Part shown: one piece after another, positions 1 to 8,104 of the stretch
Layout: every line of letters starts with the position of its first letter
How positions within the stretch are numbered: the first letter of the stretch is position 1
NCBI GenBank assembly: GCA_020833225.1
Contig: JAJHQS010000002.1
Location: 1 to 64,000, forward strand
Length of the DNA: 64,000 nucleotides
DNA from: Desulfurococcaceae archaeon
Lineage (GTDB): Archaea; Thermoproteota; Thermoprotei_A; Sulfolobales; Desulfurococcaceae
Direction of reading: 5' to 3'
Program-made: the position numbers and the translations under genes
The notes under the pieces: model-generated
Told to the model about the DNA's origin: nothing
Databases searched by the model: none
The model's input: the letters and a program-made list of their open reading frames with translations, nothing else

Positions 1-1
1 T

Positions 2-76
2 CCACTTATGACAATGGTTGGTGTTGATGATTTTATGAGGCAGGTCATTAATGCATTGCAAAAATCAAAAAGTTAA
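2..76 (+). CDS. C-terminal fragment of an unknown protein
   Basis: Frame 2 is open from the window edge and stops at a TAA at 74-76. It reads 24 residues, ending in VINALQKSKS. The amphipathic basic end looks like the C-terminal helix of a soluble protein, but too little is present to name a family. The gene starts outside the window. Confidence 0.4.
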   Translation, partial: PLMTMVGVDDFMRQVINALQKSKS

Positions 77-275
77 GTGTAAAGAGAGCGAGAACCAGCC
101 ATCTACGGTAATGAGGAGTCTGGAATACCACTAGGTGAGCTTTATAGTTTTTGAAGATGCAGAAGAAGCTCTTAATTGTGCTTTATATGTATATGATGTT
201 TTTTTAAGTTGTTTAAAGAGTTAAGTGGGCTTGGTGTTTGAATAGTTTTATTTGTGTGGAATTAGATGAGTCAAT
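77..275. other. Intergenic stretch without a convincing gene
   Basis: About 200 A+T-rich bases between the partial first gene and the HAD phosphatase. The only coding-looking piece is a 29-codon frame at 135-224 (GTG start, TAA stop) that contains FEDAEEAL. It may be a gene remnant but is too short to call. No tRNA or clear C/D motif was found. Confidence 0.4.
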
Positions 276-788
276 ATGGATCAGTGTGTAGTAGTCTTTA
301 TAGATCTTGATGGGACCCTTTGGGATCACTACGACGTATCTATACTTAAAACACCCTTCACGAAGGTTTCTGAGTTGGAGTTTATAGATTCTAATGGTGT
401 TGTAGTGAGAGTGTATAAACTTGCATTAGAGGTTCTCAAATATGCTATTAGAAGAGGTTTTATTGTGTCAACACTCAGCTGGAATGATCCTGTGAAGGCT
501 CTCCAAGCTCTCAGAATACTAGGGCTGAACGAATTGTTTCATTATCATGCTATAGAAAATCATCCAAATAAAGCATTAATGGCTCAACGTGTATTAAGAA
601 TGATCGAGGAGAGGGGACTCTGCAGAAATAATGTAGTAGTCATATATATTGATGATAGAGAACTACACTTAGAGGATATGAAGAGAGCTTTTAGAAACTT
701 GCTTTACATAAAGGCATGGGAGTCGTGTAAGAATATAGGTGATTGTGTAGAGCTCATAGAGCGGTATATTCAGCTCTCTAAAAACTAG
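276..788 (+). CDS. HAD-superfamily phosphatase, MDP-1 (magnesium-dependent phosphatase-1) like
   Basis: A 170-residue soluble protein. It opens with the HAD nucleophile motif DLDGTLW at residues 10-16 (D10 nucleophile, D12 acid/base). The Trp after DGTL is typical of the MDP-1 branch. Motif II is the Ser/Thr of STLSWND near residue 65, and the metal-binding acidic pair is in the IDDRE stretch near residue 127. Length and the lack of a large cap domain fit MDP-1. Members hydrolyse phosphotyrosine or sugar-phosphate type substrates in vitro; the substrate here is unknown. It is followed after 83 bp by the aminotransferase gene, so it is probably a separate unit. Confidence 0.75.
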   Translation: MDQCVVVFIDLDGTLWDHYDVSILKTPFTKVSELEFIDSNGVVVRVYKLALEVLKYAIRRGFIVSTLSWNDPVKALQALRILGLNELFHYHAIENHPNKALMAQRVLRMIEERGLCRNNVVVIYIDDRELHLEDMKRAFRNLLYIKAWESCKNIGDCVELIERYIQLSKN

Positions 789-871
789 AATGATAATTGT
801 GAGTATAACTTCTCAAGGAGATTAAAAGACTTTAGTTACAATATGTCTTAGTTATTTTCGGTGTATACTAT

Positions 872-2239
872 ATGTCTATGGAGTTATCTAGTAGAATTCT
901 AGACGTAGTTGAGCGTGACAAGAGGGTATTTCCTCGCGGCATATCACTCAAATACTCTCCACTAGTAGTTGAGAGCGCGAGGAAGTGGTTTATTAGAGAT
1001 ATTGAGGGTAGAGAGTTTATTGACTTTGTTTCTGGCGCCGTAGTTTATCCTATTGGACACTTACATGAGGATGTTGTAAATGCTATTAAAAGTCAACTTG
1101 AAAAATACTTGGGGTATCCAATAGTCTATTTTTATGCTAGAGAGCCAATAGATCTCGCTGAAAAATTAATTAACATAACGCCGGGTAATTTTGAGAAAAA
1201 AGTATTTCTCGGCTTCTCGGGTTCTGATGCTGTTGAGGTAGCTATATTAGTTAGTAGAGCTGCTAAGAGAGCTAAGTATGTAGTGTCATTTTATGACTCT
1301 TTCCATGGATCACTCTACATGACTTTTTCAGCTTCAGGGATATTTGGTGAAGATGTTAAGAGAGCTGTTTTAGCTTCTAGTGATATCATCTTAGTTCCTT
1401 ACCCAAATCCCTATAGAAACCCCTATGGAATAGATGGTTATGAGAAGCCGGTAGAGCTCTCAAACATCGTACTTAGAGAACTCGAGAAGATATTTATTTC
1501 AAGGAGTGCTGAGATTTCCTCAATATTGCTTGAACCTATTCAAGGTGACGGTGGAATTGTTATTCCACCAGAATATTTTATCAGAGAACTGGGGAAACTG
1601 TGTAGTGAACACGGTATACTACTAGTAGATGATGAAGTGAAAACTGGTGTTGGGAGGACTGGTAAATGGTGGGGTATTGAACACTATGGAGTTATACCAG
1701 ATCTCCTCGTTACAGGTAAGGGTCTTGGTAGTGGTATGCCGATCTCAGCTGTTATCGGTAGAGCTGATGTTATGGACTCATATCCTGAGGGGGGTTTAGG
1801 ATATACTCTTTCAGGGCACACGCTTTCAGCTATAGCAGCTCTTGCCACTCTTAAGGTTATTGAGAGGGATAATCTCATTGAGAGAGCACGAGATCTAGGT
1901 AGTTACATTATTAAGCGTTTAAGAGAGATGAGTGAACAATTCGAAATCATAGGTGATGTACGAGGTAAGGGGTTGTTAATTGGCGTAGAGATCGTGAGAG
2001 ATAAGGTGAAGAAGACTCCTGATAAGCCACGAACTCTTAAAATACTGTGGAGAGCTTGGGAGAAAGGACTTATACTATTGGCTGTTGGTAAATACGGCAA
2101 TGTAGTGCGTATAGCACCTCCACTAAATATTCCACGCGAAGTTGTAGATAAAGCTCTTGAAATAATAGAGGAGTCTATAAGAGACGTGCTTGAAGGACGT
2201 GTACCTGATACAGTGTTAACATATATGAGGGGGTGGTGA
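872..2239 (+). CDS. Class III PLP-dependent aminotransferase (GABA/ornithine aminotransferase family)
   Basis: A 455-residue fold-type I enzyme of the acetylornithine/4-aminobutyrate aminotransferase family. It has the GSDAVE cofactor-phosphate loop near residue 115, the DDEV motif near residue 253 that contacts the PLP pyridine, and K283 in TGKGLGSGMP as the expected Schiff-base lysine. Length matches GABA-type enzymes better than ArgD. The same subgroup includes archaeal omega-aminotransferases and broad amino-acid racemases, so transamination versus racemisation cannot be settled here. A second in-frame ATG lies at 878. The stop overlaps the GTG start of the next gene, which implies an operon with nadM. 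Confidence 0.85.
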   Translation: MSMELSSRILDVVERDKRVFPRGISLKYSPLVVESARKWFIRDIEGREFIDFVSGAVVYPIGHLHEDVVNAIKSQLEKYLGYPIVYFYAREPIDLAEKLINITPGNFEKKVFLGFSGSDAVEVAILVSRAAKRAKYVVSFYDSFHGSLYMTFSASGIFGEDVKRAVLASSDIILVPYPNPYRNPYGIDGYEKPVELSNIVLRELEKIFISRSAEISSILLEPIQGDGGIVIPPEYFIRELGKLCSEHGILLVDDEVKTGVGRTGKWWGIEHYGVIPDLLVTGKGLGSGMPISAVIGRADVMDSYPEGGLGYTLSGHTLSAIAALATLKVIERDNLIERARDLGSYIIKRLREMSEQFEIIGDVRGKGLLIGVEIVRDKVKKTPDKPRTLKILWRAWEKGLILLAVGKYGNVVRIAPPLNIPREVVDKALEIIEESIRDVLEGRVPDTVLTYMRGW

Positions 2240-2769
2240 AGACTCTGAGGAGAGCACTATTTATTGGGAGATTTCAACCATTTCACAACGGGCATCTCTA
2301 CGCTATTAAATATATTTTAAGCGAATTTGACGAGGTGGTAGTAGTAATTGCGGCTGCACAATACAATTATACTGTAGAAAACCCGTTTACAGCCGGTGAA
2401 CGCGTTGAAATGATTAAGAGAGGACTTGGAGAACTATACATGAGATCCTATATTATACCAGTTGATAATATTCCAAGTAATTACTTATGGCCTAGACACG
2501 TTCTTGAGCGTACTCCACGCATAGAAGTAGTTTTTAGTAATAATAAACTTGTACAAGAACTCTTCGAGGCTTATGGCGTTACCACAAAAAATACTCCTAT
2601 ACTTCCAGGTGTTAGTGGAACTAGTGTTAGAAGATTAATGGCTGAGGGTGGTGATTGGCGATCTCTAGTACCACGTAGTGTTGTTGATTTTATAGAGGAA
2701 ATTAGGGGTGTTGAAAGAGTTAAAACACTATGGGGGCTTGCTGTAAAAATACCTGGTGAGCGCTTGTGA
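2233..2769 (+). CDS. nadM: Nicotinamide-nucleotide adenylyltransferase (NMNAT, archaeal type)
   Basis: A 178-residue member of the archaeal NMN adenylyltransferase family, which makes NAD+ from NMN and ATP. The nucleotidyltransferase signature GRFQPFHNGH is at residues 12-21 and the C-terminal VSGTSVRRLM motif binds ATP phosphates. Length is normal for the family. The GTG start overlaps the preceding stop by 7 nt, and its TGA overlaps the next ATG, so translation is likely coupled across three genes. Confidence 0.93.
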   Translation: MVKTLRRALFIGRFQPFHNGHLYAIKYILSEFDEVVVVIAAAQYNYTVENPFTAGERVEMIKRGLGELYMRSYIIPVDNIPSNYLWPRHVLERTPRIEVVFSNNKLVQELFEAYGVTTKNTPILPGVSGTSVRRLMAEGGDWRSLVPRSVVDFIEEIRGVERVKTLWGLAVKIPGERL

Positions 2770-3518
2770 TGTGGAGAATAGCTTGCATTATCACCGTGGG
2801 ATCAGAGATCACGAGAGGCCTTATACAAGACACAAATTCACACTGGCTTGCTAGTAGACTAAGTAGTCTTGGTATCACTGTAAAGAGAATTATTAGTGTT
2901 CCAGATGATAAGAGTGAAATAGCGTGGGCTTTAAAGAGCTGTCTAGAAGTCTCAGATATAATACTAGTGACTGGAGGTCTTGGCTTTACAGCTGACGATA
3001 TTACTCTCGAAGCAGCTGCTGAAGCTCTCGGAGTTAAACTAGTATTTTCAAGTGAGGCATTAGAGATGATTAAGAGTAGAGTTAAAGGAGAAGTAACATA
3101 CCAGGTTAAAGCCGCATATATACCTGAAGGCTCCAGACCCCTTTACAACAGGGTCGGAGTCTCACCAGGTGTACACTTGGTGCTAAGTGCAAAACACATA
3201 TTTTTCCTACCAGGTGTCCCAGGCGAGATGCAAACTATTTTTGAAGATCATGTAAAACCCCTTTTAACTAGTACCACATACTTCTCAAGAACACTACTAG
3301 TGAGAACTAAACATAGCACTGAAGCTGAGGTTTACAAGCTCCTAGAGCCATTAAAATATAAGTATACGTGGGCCTATTTCAAAACACATGCTAAGACACC
3401 TGTTGAAGTAGTAGTTGTAATACAGGCTAATAGTCTCATAGAACTAGAAGAGAGAACTCGTAAGTTAATTAACGATCTTGAGAAAATCATCCTCATTGAG
3501 AGCTTAGAGTATACTTGA
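2769..3518 (+). CDS. CinA N-terminal/MoaB-like domain protein (COG1058)
   Basis: About 249 residues with the molybdopterin-binding-like fold of CinA: TVGSEITRGLIQDTNSHW near the N terminus, then LVTGGLGFTADDITLEAAAEALG around residues 67-90. The C-terminal deamidase domain of bacterial CinA is absent. Stand-alone COG1058 proteins have reported pyrophosphatase activity on ADP-ribose or nucleotide cofactors. The tight coupling to nadM therefore suggests pyridine-nucleotide repair or salvage; this is inference. I chose the ATG that overlaps the nadM stop by one base; a GTG lies one codon upstream. Confidence 0.8.
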   Translation: MWRIACIITVGSEITRGLIQDTNSHWLASRLSSLGITVKRIISVPDDKSEIAWALKSCLEVSDIILVTGGLGFTADDITLEAAAEALGVKLVFSSEALEMIKSRVKGEVTYQVKAAYIPEGSRPLYNRVGVSPGVHLVLSAKHIFFLPGVPGEMQTIFEDHVKPLLTSTTYFSRTLLVRTKHSTEAEVYKLLEPLKYKYTWAYFKTHAKTPVEVVVVIQANSLIELEERTRKLINDLEKIILIESLEYT

Positions 3519-3597
3519 AATACATTTTCACATTAACTCTAAAGACTATGTTTAATTTCAATTAGTACATAGTACTAGGTTATTTTGAGGGTTTATC

Positions 3598-4299
3598 TTG
3601 AAGACTATTTTACTAGTACCTTTCCATGAGAGAGGCTATGAAAAACTAGTTAAATATCTTGAAAAGACAAATTTACGAGTATATTTGCCACTACCAATTG
3701 AACTATGTAGAGAACCTATATTACGGGAATATAGTTTTAGCGGGTTGTGGAGTTATATTAGGGTGTGGAGTCCACTATTAGAGTTTTTAAGTAGCCACCG
3801 AGAACACATCTGTTATCTAACACTAGGACACTTTGAGAAAACATTGAACACTTCTATTAAACTCCTCGGATTAGTCTTAAAGGCAAAGGTGTTTAATAAA
3901 ATTGATCCATTTGAATGGCTTATGTTAATGCCAGAGAGAATAGAATTCAATATACCAGGTAACCGGAGTGGTATATTAGTTATTGATCGCTTTGTCGACT
4001 ACGTCTTACTCATGAAGAGAGATATGGTGGTTAATTATGTGTTACAACAACTAGAAGAGTTTATTCCTACACCACTAGATTTACTAATACTAATTAAGAA
4101 TAATGTGGTAAATTGGAATTGTAATGTGGAGAGTGTTATAGAGTGGATTATTAAGTATCTTGGTGAATACGTATTATTTAGTAGAGATCTTACGGAGGCT
4201 TATGATAAGTTAAAGAGATCTAAAGAATACAGAGACCTAGTAGTTAATTGTACTAGTGACGAGTTAATTCTTACATCTTTATCAGTTCTCAAAAATTAG
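3598..4299 (+). CDS. Hypothetical protein, 233 aa
   Basis: Not recognised. A soluble-looking protein of 233 residues with a TTG start (SD-like gaggg about 9 nt upstream). It starts with a hydrophobic strand, KTILLVPF, suggesting an alpha/beta fold. Aromatic-rich segments follow (LWSYIRVWSPLLEF, residues 50-63) and the C-terminal half is helical. No metal or nucleotide motif is visible. The stop codon overlaps that of the convergent HD-domain gene by three bases. Codon use resembles its neighbours, so it is likely a real gene restricted to close relatives. Confidence 0.65.
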   Translation: MKTILLVPFHERGYEKLVKYLEKTNLRVYLPLPIELCREPILREYSFSGLWSYIRVWSPLLEFLSSHREHICYLTLGHFEKTLNTSIKLLGLVLKAKVFNKIDPFEWLMLMPERIEFNIPGNRSGILVIDRFVDYVLLMKRDMVVNYVLQQLEEFIPTPLDLLILIKNNVVNWNCNVESVIEWIIKYLGEYVLFSRDLTEAYDKLKRSKEYRDLVVNCTSDELILTSLSVLKN

Positions 4300-5006
4300 C
4301 CATTTAAACAAGATTTTGAAACCATTCTCTTAAATTCCTCTGGTTTTTCAAAAATCAATGAGAAGATCTTGCCAGGGCCATGTTCTATTATTAGTTTATC
4401 AAGTACTTTGTAGAGTTGACACGTAGACTCTAGGTCTCTAACACGAGATAACATGGTATTTTGTAAGATCTCTCCAAACCTTGCATCAAGGGAGTCGGCT
4501 AAGTGTACTATGAGGCCTTCAATAGTTGTTAGGGGTGTATCGCCATGAACTTCCGAGATGACTCTAATGAGTTTTTCAGGAGCTCTCCTCATAATGAGCT
4601 CTCCTACGATTGCATAGTTATGTGCTAAATACCAGTCTTCACGCATTTTATAGCCTCCGAAAATATCGTCTTTTACATATTGATAGTATTTGTAGATATC
4701 ATGTAGTATTGATGCTGCAATTACTAGGTCTCTATTAACTCTAATACCATATACTTCTTCAATTACACGTGAAATTATTTCCGCGATCCTTGCAACTGAA
4801 AATGTGTGGAGTAGTAATCCACCTGTAAAGAAGTGGTGTTTACGCGGAGCAGCTGGAGAATCCTCTAGTTTTATAAGTGGATTTGTATTAGAGTAGGTTA
4901 ACTCAGGTTTCTCTAAGATATCAATTAGTACTCTCTTCACTTCACCGTCTTCCACGAGGTTTACAAGTCTTTTTAACTCTTCAATAAGTTTCATTCTCCA
5001 ATCCAA
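4296..5006 (-). CDS. HD-domain phosphohydrolase
   Basis: A 236-residue protein with an HD-superfamily core. A first histidine pair is in RKHHFFTGGLLLHTF (residues 53-67), then the HD doublet in AASILHDIYKYY near residue 102. A further His is in DWYLAHNYAIVGELI and an Asp in HLADSLDARFGE. The KHHFFTGGLLLHT stretch resembles the HD domain of YhaM-type 3'-5' exonucleases and related nucleotide phosphohydrolases. The OB domain of YhaM is absent, so the substrate is open. A C/D sRNA candidate lies upstream on the same strand. Confidence 0.75.
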   Translation of the reverse strand: MDWRMKLIEELKRLVNLVEDGEVKRVLIDILEKPELTYSNTNPLIKLEDSPAAPRKHHFFTGGLLLHTFSVARIAEIISRVIEEVYGIRVNRDLVIAASILHDIYKYYQYVKDDIFGGYKMREDWYLAHNYAIVGELIMRRAPEKLIRVISEVHGDTPLTTIEGLIVHLADSLDARFGEILQNTMLSRVRDLESTCQLYKVLDKLIIEHGPGKIFSLIFEKPEEFKRMVSKSCLNG

Positions 5007-5105
5007 CTCTAACCCCTCCTCTTACTGGGAACTCTAGATATATAATTAACCTAGTATCATAGTGCACTTTATAATTGAAATGTAAATTTAGAATACTCAC
5101 TAATA

Positions 5106-5162
5106 GTGTTCAGCAACGCCAACCATCTTCACTACTCTGACACGGGTTCGCTCATCACCAGT
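5106..5162 (-). ncRNA. C/D box sRNA candidate 1 (2'-O-methylation guide)
   Basis: On the minus strand: C box GTGATGA (5158-5152), 12-nt spacer gcgaacccgtgt, D' box CAGA, 3 nt, C' box GTGAAGA, 12-nt spacer tggttggcgttg, D box CTGA (5113-5110). Two 12-nt guides with a short D'-C' spacer is the standard archaeal C/D architecture. By the D+5 rule the targets would be acacGggttcgc and caacGccaacca (capital = methylated base); I do not recognise them. A TTATTAA element about 30 nt upstream could be its TATA box. Confidence 0.72.
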
Positions 5163-5246
5163 AAAATAGTTAATAGGACAGATTAATAAGCTATTAGTAG
5201 ACAATGCTGTAGAAGTATATACGAGTGTTCTGAGAGGAGGTTTTCT

Positions 5247-6335
5247 GTGGGGTTAGATTGGAGGAGGGTGAAACAGGTTAGAGAAGAGTTTTGGAGTAGT
5301 AATCCAGTATATAGGGCTATATATGAGAGGCTTACTAAGCAGGGTTATCACATAATAGGTACTATTGGTGCTGTGAAGAGGTGTCATTGGACGAGAGAGG
5401 CTATTGTTAGACATAGGTTTTGTTATAAGTGCTTGTGGTATGGTATTGAGAGTCATAGGTGTATTCAAATGACACCTGTAGTTGTCTGGTGTTGGAATAG
5501 GTGTCTTCACTGCTGGAGAATAGAACCTGAGGATATTGGTATGCACTGGGATGATACAAGGCCGCCTGTAATAGATGATCCAGAGGTACTTGTAGAGGAG
5601 AGTATAAGAGTTCATAGACAAATAGTAGCTGGGTTTAAGGGTAATCCATACGCTGATCAGAGGGTGGTTAATGAGGCTTTAGATCCTAAGCATGCTGCAA
5701 TTAGTTTAGCAGGTGAACCAACGCTTTATCCAAGGCTTAGTGAGCTTATAGAGGAGTATCATAGGCGTGGAATAACGACATTTCTAGTTACACATGGTAC
5801 AAGGCCAGATGTACTGAGAAATTTAGAAGTAGAGCCGACACAGCTCTATATTAGTATGGAGGCTTGGGATAAGAAGTCTTACGAGTACTTTAATAGACCC
5901 TTAGTCCCCAGAGCATGGGAGTTATTTCAAGAAACACTTGAATTAGTTAAGTCTTTTAAGACACCAGTGGTTTTTAGAATAACTCTCATTAAGGGTTTTA
6001 ATGATCACAATGAAGCTCTAAGTAGATTCGCCGAGTTTATTAATAAAAGCTATCCACACTATGTAGAGGTAAAGGCGTATATGTATTTAGGTGTTAGTAG
6101 AGAGAGACTTACGAGAGAGAATATGCCTTCTCACATAGAAGTGAGAGAATTCGCTAAGAAGCTCTCGGAGTTAACTAGTTATAAAATACTAAGCGAGTCA
6201 ATACCAAGTCGCGTAGTACTACTTAGTAGATTAGAGAGCCCTATTAGACACGGTAAAGGGTGTCCTGATGGTGTAAAATGCCCTGAGAAATATGTCCCAG
6301 TTATTACTGAAGAATATGAGGAGGCAGAAGCTTAA
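5247..6335 (+). CDS. taw1: tRNA 4-demethylwyosine synthase (TYW1/Taw1), radical SAM
   Basis: A 362-residue radical SAM enzyme that condenses pyruvate carbons onto m1G37 of tRNA-Phe to form the tricyclic wyosine core. The SAM cluster motif C82-x3-C86-x2-C89 is in WCWNRCLHCW. Additional cysteines upstream (VKRCHW, FCYKC, HRC) supply the second cluster typical of Taw1. SLAGEPTLYP and THGTRPDVL are family hallmarks. The GTG start is chosen because a strong SD (gagaggagg) lies 7 nt upstream. It is monocistronic between a divergent and a convergent gene. Confidence 0.93.
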   Translation: MGLDWRRVKQVREEFWSSNPVYRAIYERLTKQGYHIIGTIGAVKRCHWTREAIVRHRFCYKCLWYGIESHRCIQMTPVVVWCWNRCLHCWRIEPEDIGMHWDDTRPPVIDDPEVLVEESIRVHRQIVAGFKGNPYADQRVVNEALDPKHAAISLAGEPTLYPRLSELIEEYHRRGITTFLVTHGTRPDVLRNLEVEPTQLYISMEAWDKKSYEYFNRPLVPRAWELFQETLELVKSFKTPVVFRITLIKGFNDHNEALSRFAEFINKSYPHYVEVKAYMYLGVSRERLTRENMPSHIEVREFAKKLSELTSYKILSESIPSRVVLLSRLESPIRHGKGCPDGVKCPEKYVPVITEEYEEAEA

Positions 6336-6379
6336 GTATAATTTCATTTCTGTTATTTTATTGTGCTTAAAGCTTATAA

Positions 6380-7123
6380 TTACTCTTCTATAAGTCTATA
6401 TTCTCTACCCGCGAAGAGTACAACCATGGCTTCTCTTCTCATTTCATCTAATAATATTTTCTCGTGATGAGAGAGTTTGTCTATGTCTTGTATCTTTATT
6501 GGGAATTTCGCTTTAAACTCCTTGTAGAATTCGCTATCAACAATAAGTGTGCCAATTTTTTTGACCTTGTTTTCAGAGATCATTTTTTCAACGTAGACTT
6601 GTCCATACTTATTTACAACATCATTATAGAACATGACAGGTTCCTCTAAAACCAAGCTCTCAGTTCTCTTCTGCTTAGCCTGAATAGCTTTTTCAAGGTT
6701 TTTCAAAGCTCTCTCTAATTCCTCAATTCTCTTTTCAAGGACTTCAACTCTCTTTTTTAAGTCTATAATAGTATCTTGGAACTGCGATATCTCAGTTGCT
6801 ACTTGAACACTCCCAATAGCAGGTGTTTCTGGGGGAGTGGGTTGTGGTGTTTCCTCATGTATTCTCATAGTCTCTTCTACTGGTTTCTCTTCACGGTGTA
6901 TTGGTGTTTTTGATTTTTCTAGGTATTCGAGAAATCTTAATCCCCTCTCAGTTAACATATATCCTTTACCAGCTTTCTCAATAAAACCACTAGATTTCAG
7001 CTTGTAGAGTAAGCCTCGCACTCTCTCTACACTAATATCTAGTAGTGTAGAGAGTTCTTTAATACTGAGTCCAGGGTTTTCACGTAAGATTTCAAGAACT
7101 CTGTGTAATAAGGGTTTATTCAC
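6380..7123 (-). CDS. Winged-helix protein with central coiled coil
   Basis: A 247-residue protein. Residues 1-70 form a winged helix-turn-helix (LSIKELSTLLDISVERVRGLLYKLKSSGFIE then a wing). A Pro/Thr/Glu-rich linker follows at about 75-105, then a coiled coil at about 115-155 (ISQFQDTIIDLKKRVEVLEKRIEELE). A conserved-looking globular C-terminal part (about 160-247) is rich in charged residues. It is probably a dimeric DNA-binding regulator or chromatin-associated protein; the target is unknown. It is transcribed divergently from the disulfide oxidoreductase, with only about 70 bp shared. Confidence 0.65.
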   Translation of the reverse strand: MNKPLLHRVLEILRENPGLSIKELSTLLDISVERVRGLLYKLKSSGFIEKAGKGYMLTERGLRFLEYLEKSKTPIHREEKPVEETMRIHEETPQPTPPETPAIGSVQVATEISQFQDTIIDLKKRVEVLEKRIEELERALKNLEKAIQAKQKRTESLVLEEPVMFYNDVVNKYGQVYVEKMISENKVKKIGTLIVDSEFYKEFKAKFPIKIQDIDKLSHHEKILLDEMRREAMVVLFAGREYRLIEE

Positions 7124-7192
7124 GGCTAACTCACTCCTAAATAATACTTTAAATATGATAGCTATTAATTTGAATATTAGAGGTGTATAAGT

Positions 7193-7894
7193 GTGAGTAG
7201 GCTGTTTGACGAAGAGACTATAGCTGAATTGAGGCGGTTTTTTAGAGCCCTTAGAAAGAACTTAAAAGATATAGTGGTATTAGACTCAATAACTAATCCT
7301 GGTGGTAGTGGGAAGTGTGGTACGTGTTCAGAGGCAAAACTACTAGTTGAAGAGTTAATGAAGATTAGTGGTAGTAAGGTGAGCTTTGAAATATTGGAAT
7401 TAACGTCGGCTGGGCCTTTAAAACCACGATATATTCCAGCATTCATATATGATACTGCGAGGAGAAATGTGAGATATTATGGACTACCAAGTGGCCAGGA
7501 ATTTGCCCCATTTATATATGTTCATGAGTATATCTCTGAGGGTGTTAAATTATCAAAACACGTAGTAGAAGAAGTAGAGGCTATTGAAGTACCACTCCAC
7601 GTAAGGATCTTTGTGACTCCAGAATGTCCATATTGCCCAATAGTAGTAGACTTCATGAATCAAGTGGGTATTGTTAATAGTAACATTCTCGTTGAGACTA
7701 TTGAGGCGTTTGAACACCCATATGAGGCAGATAAATATCGCGTTCTCTACGTCCCATATATAGCTGTGACGAGAATAGAAGAGTATGAAGTTTATGGTGC
7801 TAAACCAGTAGAAGTTGTTCCAGGCTATATACCACCTGAAGAACTATTAGAAGTATTAAAAAGAGCTGAGAAAAAATTAAAGAAATCAACATAG
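7193..7894 (+). CDS. pdo: Protein disulfide oxidoreductase (PDO), double thioredoxin fold
   Basis: A 233-residue protein with two tandem thioredoxin/glutaredoxin-fold units, as in the Pyrococcus PDO. The first redox site is C42-G-T-C45 and the second is C145-P-Y-C148. In hyperthermophilic archaea PDO makes and shuffles intracellular protein disulfides and can be reduced by a thioredoxin reductase. Both CXXC sites are intact and length is typical (about 225-235). GTG start; no downstream partner in the operon. Confidence 0.92.
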   Translation: MSRLFDEETIAELRRFFRALRKNLKDIVVLDSITNPGGSGKCGTCSEAKLLVEELMKISGSKVSFEILELTSAGPLKPRYIPAFIYDTARRNVRYYGLPSGQEFAPFIYVHEYISEGVKLSKHVVEEVEAIEVPLHVRIFVTPECPYCPIVVDFMNQVGIVNSNILVETIEAFEHPYEADKYRVLYVPYIAVTRIEEYEVYGAKPVEVVPGYIPPEELLEVLKRAEKKLKKST

Positions 7895-8104
7895 ACCACG
7901 GTGAAATAACTCTCCTTATAAGGTTAGAGTTAAATAGTGTTTTTAGGGATGAAGAGGGCCCTCTAGACGAGTGGTGAGTTATTCACGGACCGTCAGACCC
8001 GGTTTTAAGTAATTATTTTCGTTACGCGTGAACACAGCGTGGTTTCTGTTTATAAATCCTTTTTTAACTATTTGAAATTGAAATAGTGTGTGGAATAGGT
8101 AGAA

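Noticed and set aside
135-224. 29-codon frame with coding-like composition (FEDAEEAL)
   Set aside because: Too short, preceded by a stop, no SD and no homology I recognise. Could be a gene remnant.
7945-8000. Possible C/D sRNA upstream of speA (GGGATGA ... GTGGTGA ... CAGA, with the palindrome gagggccctc)
   Set aside because: Both C-like boxes and the D-like box each differ from the consensus and the spacers are not 12 nt. Left as unexplained sequence, though a TATA-like gttaaatag lies upstream.
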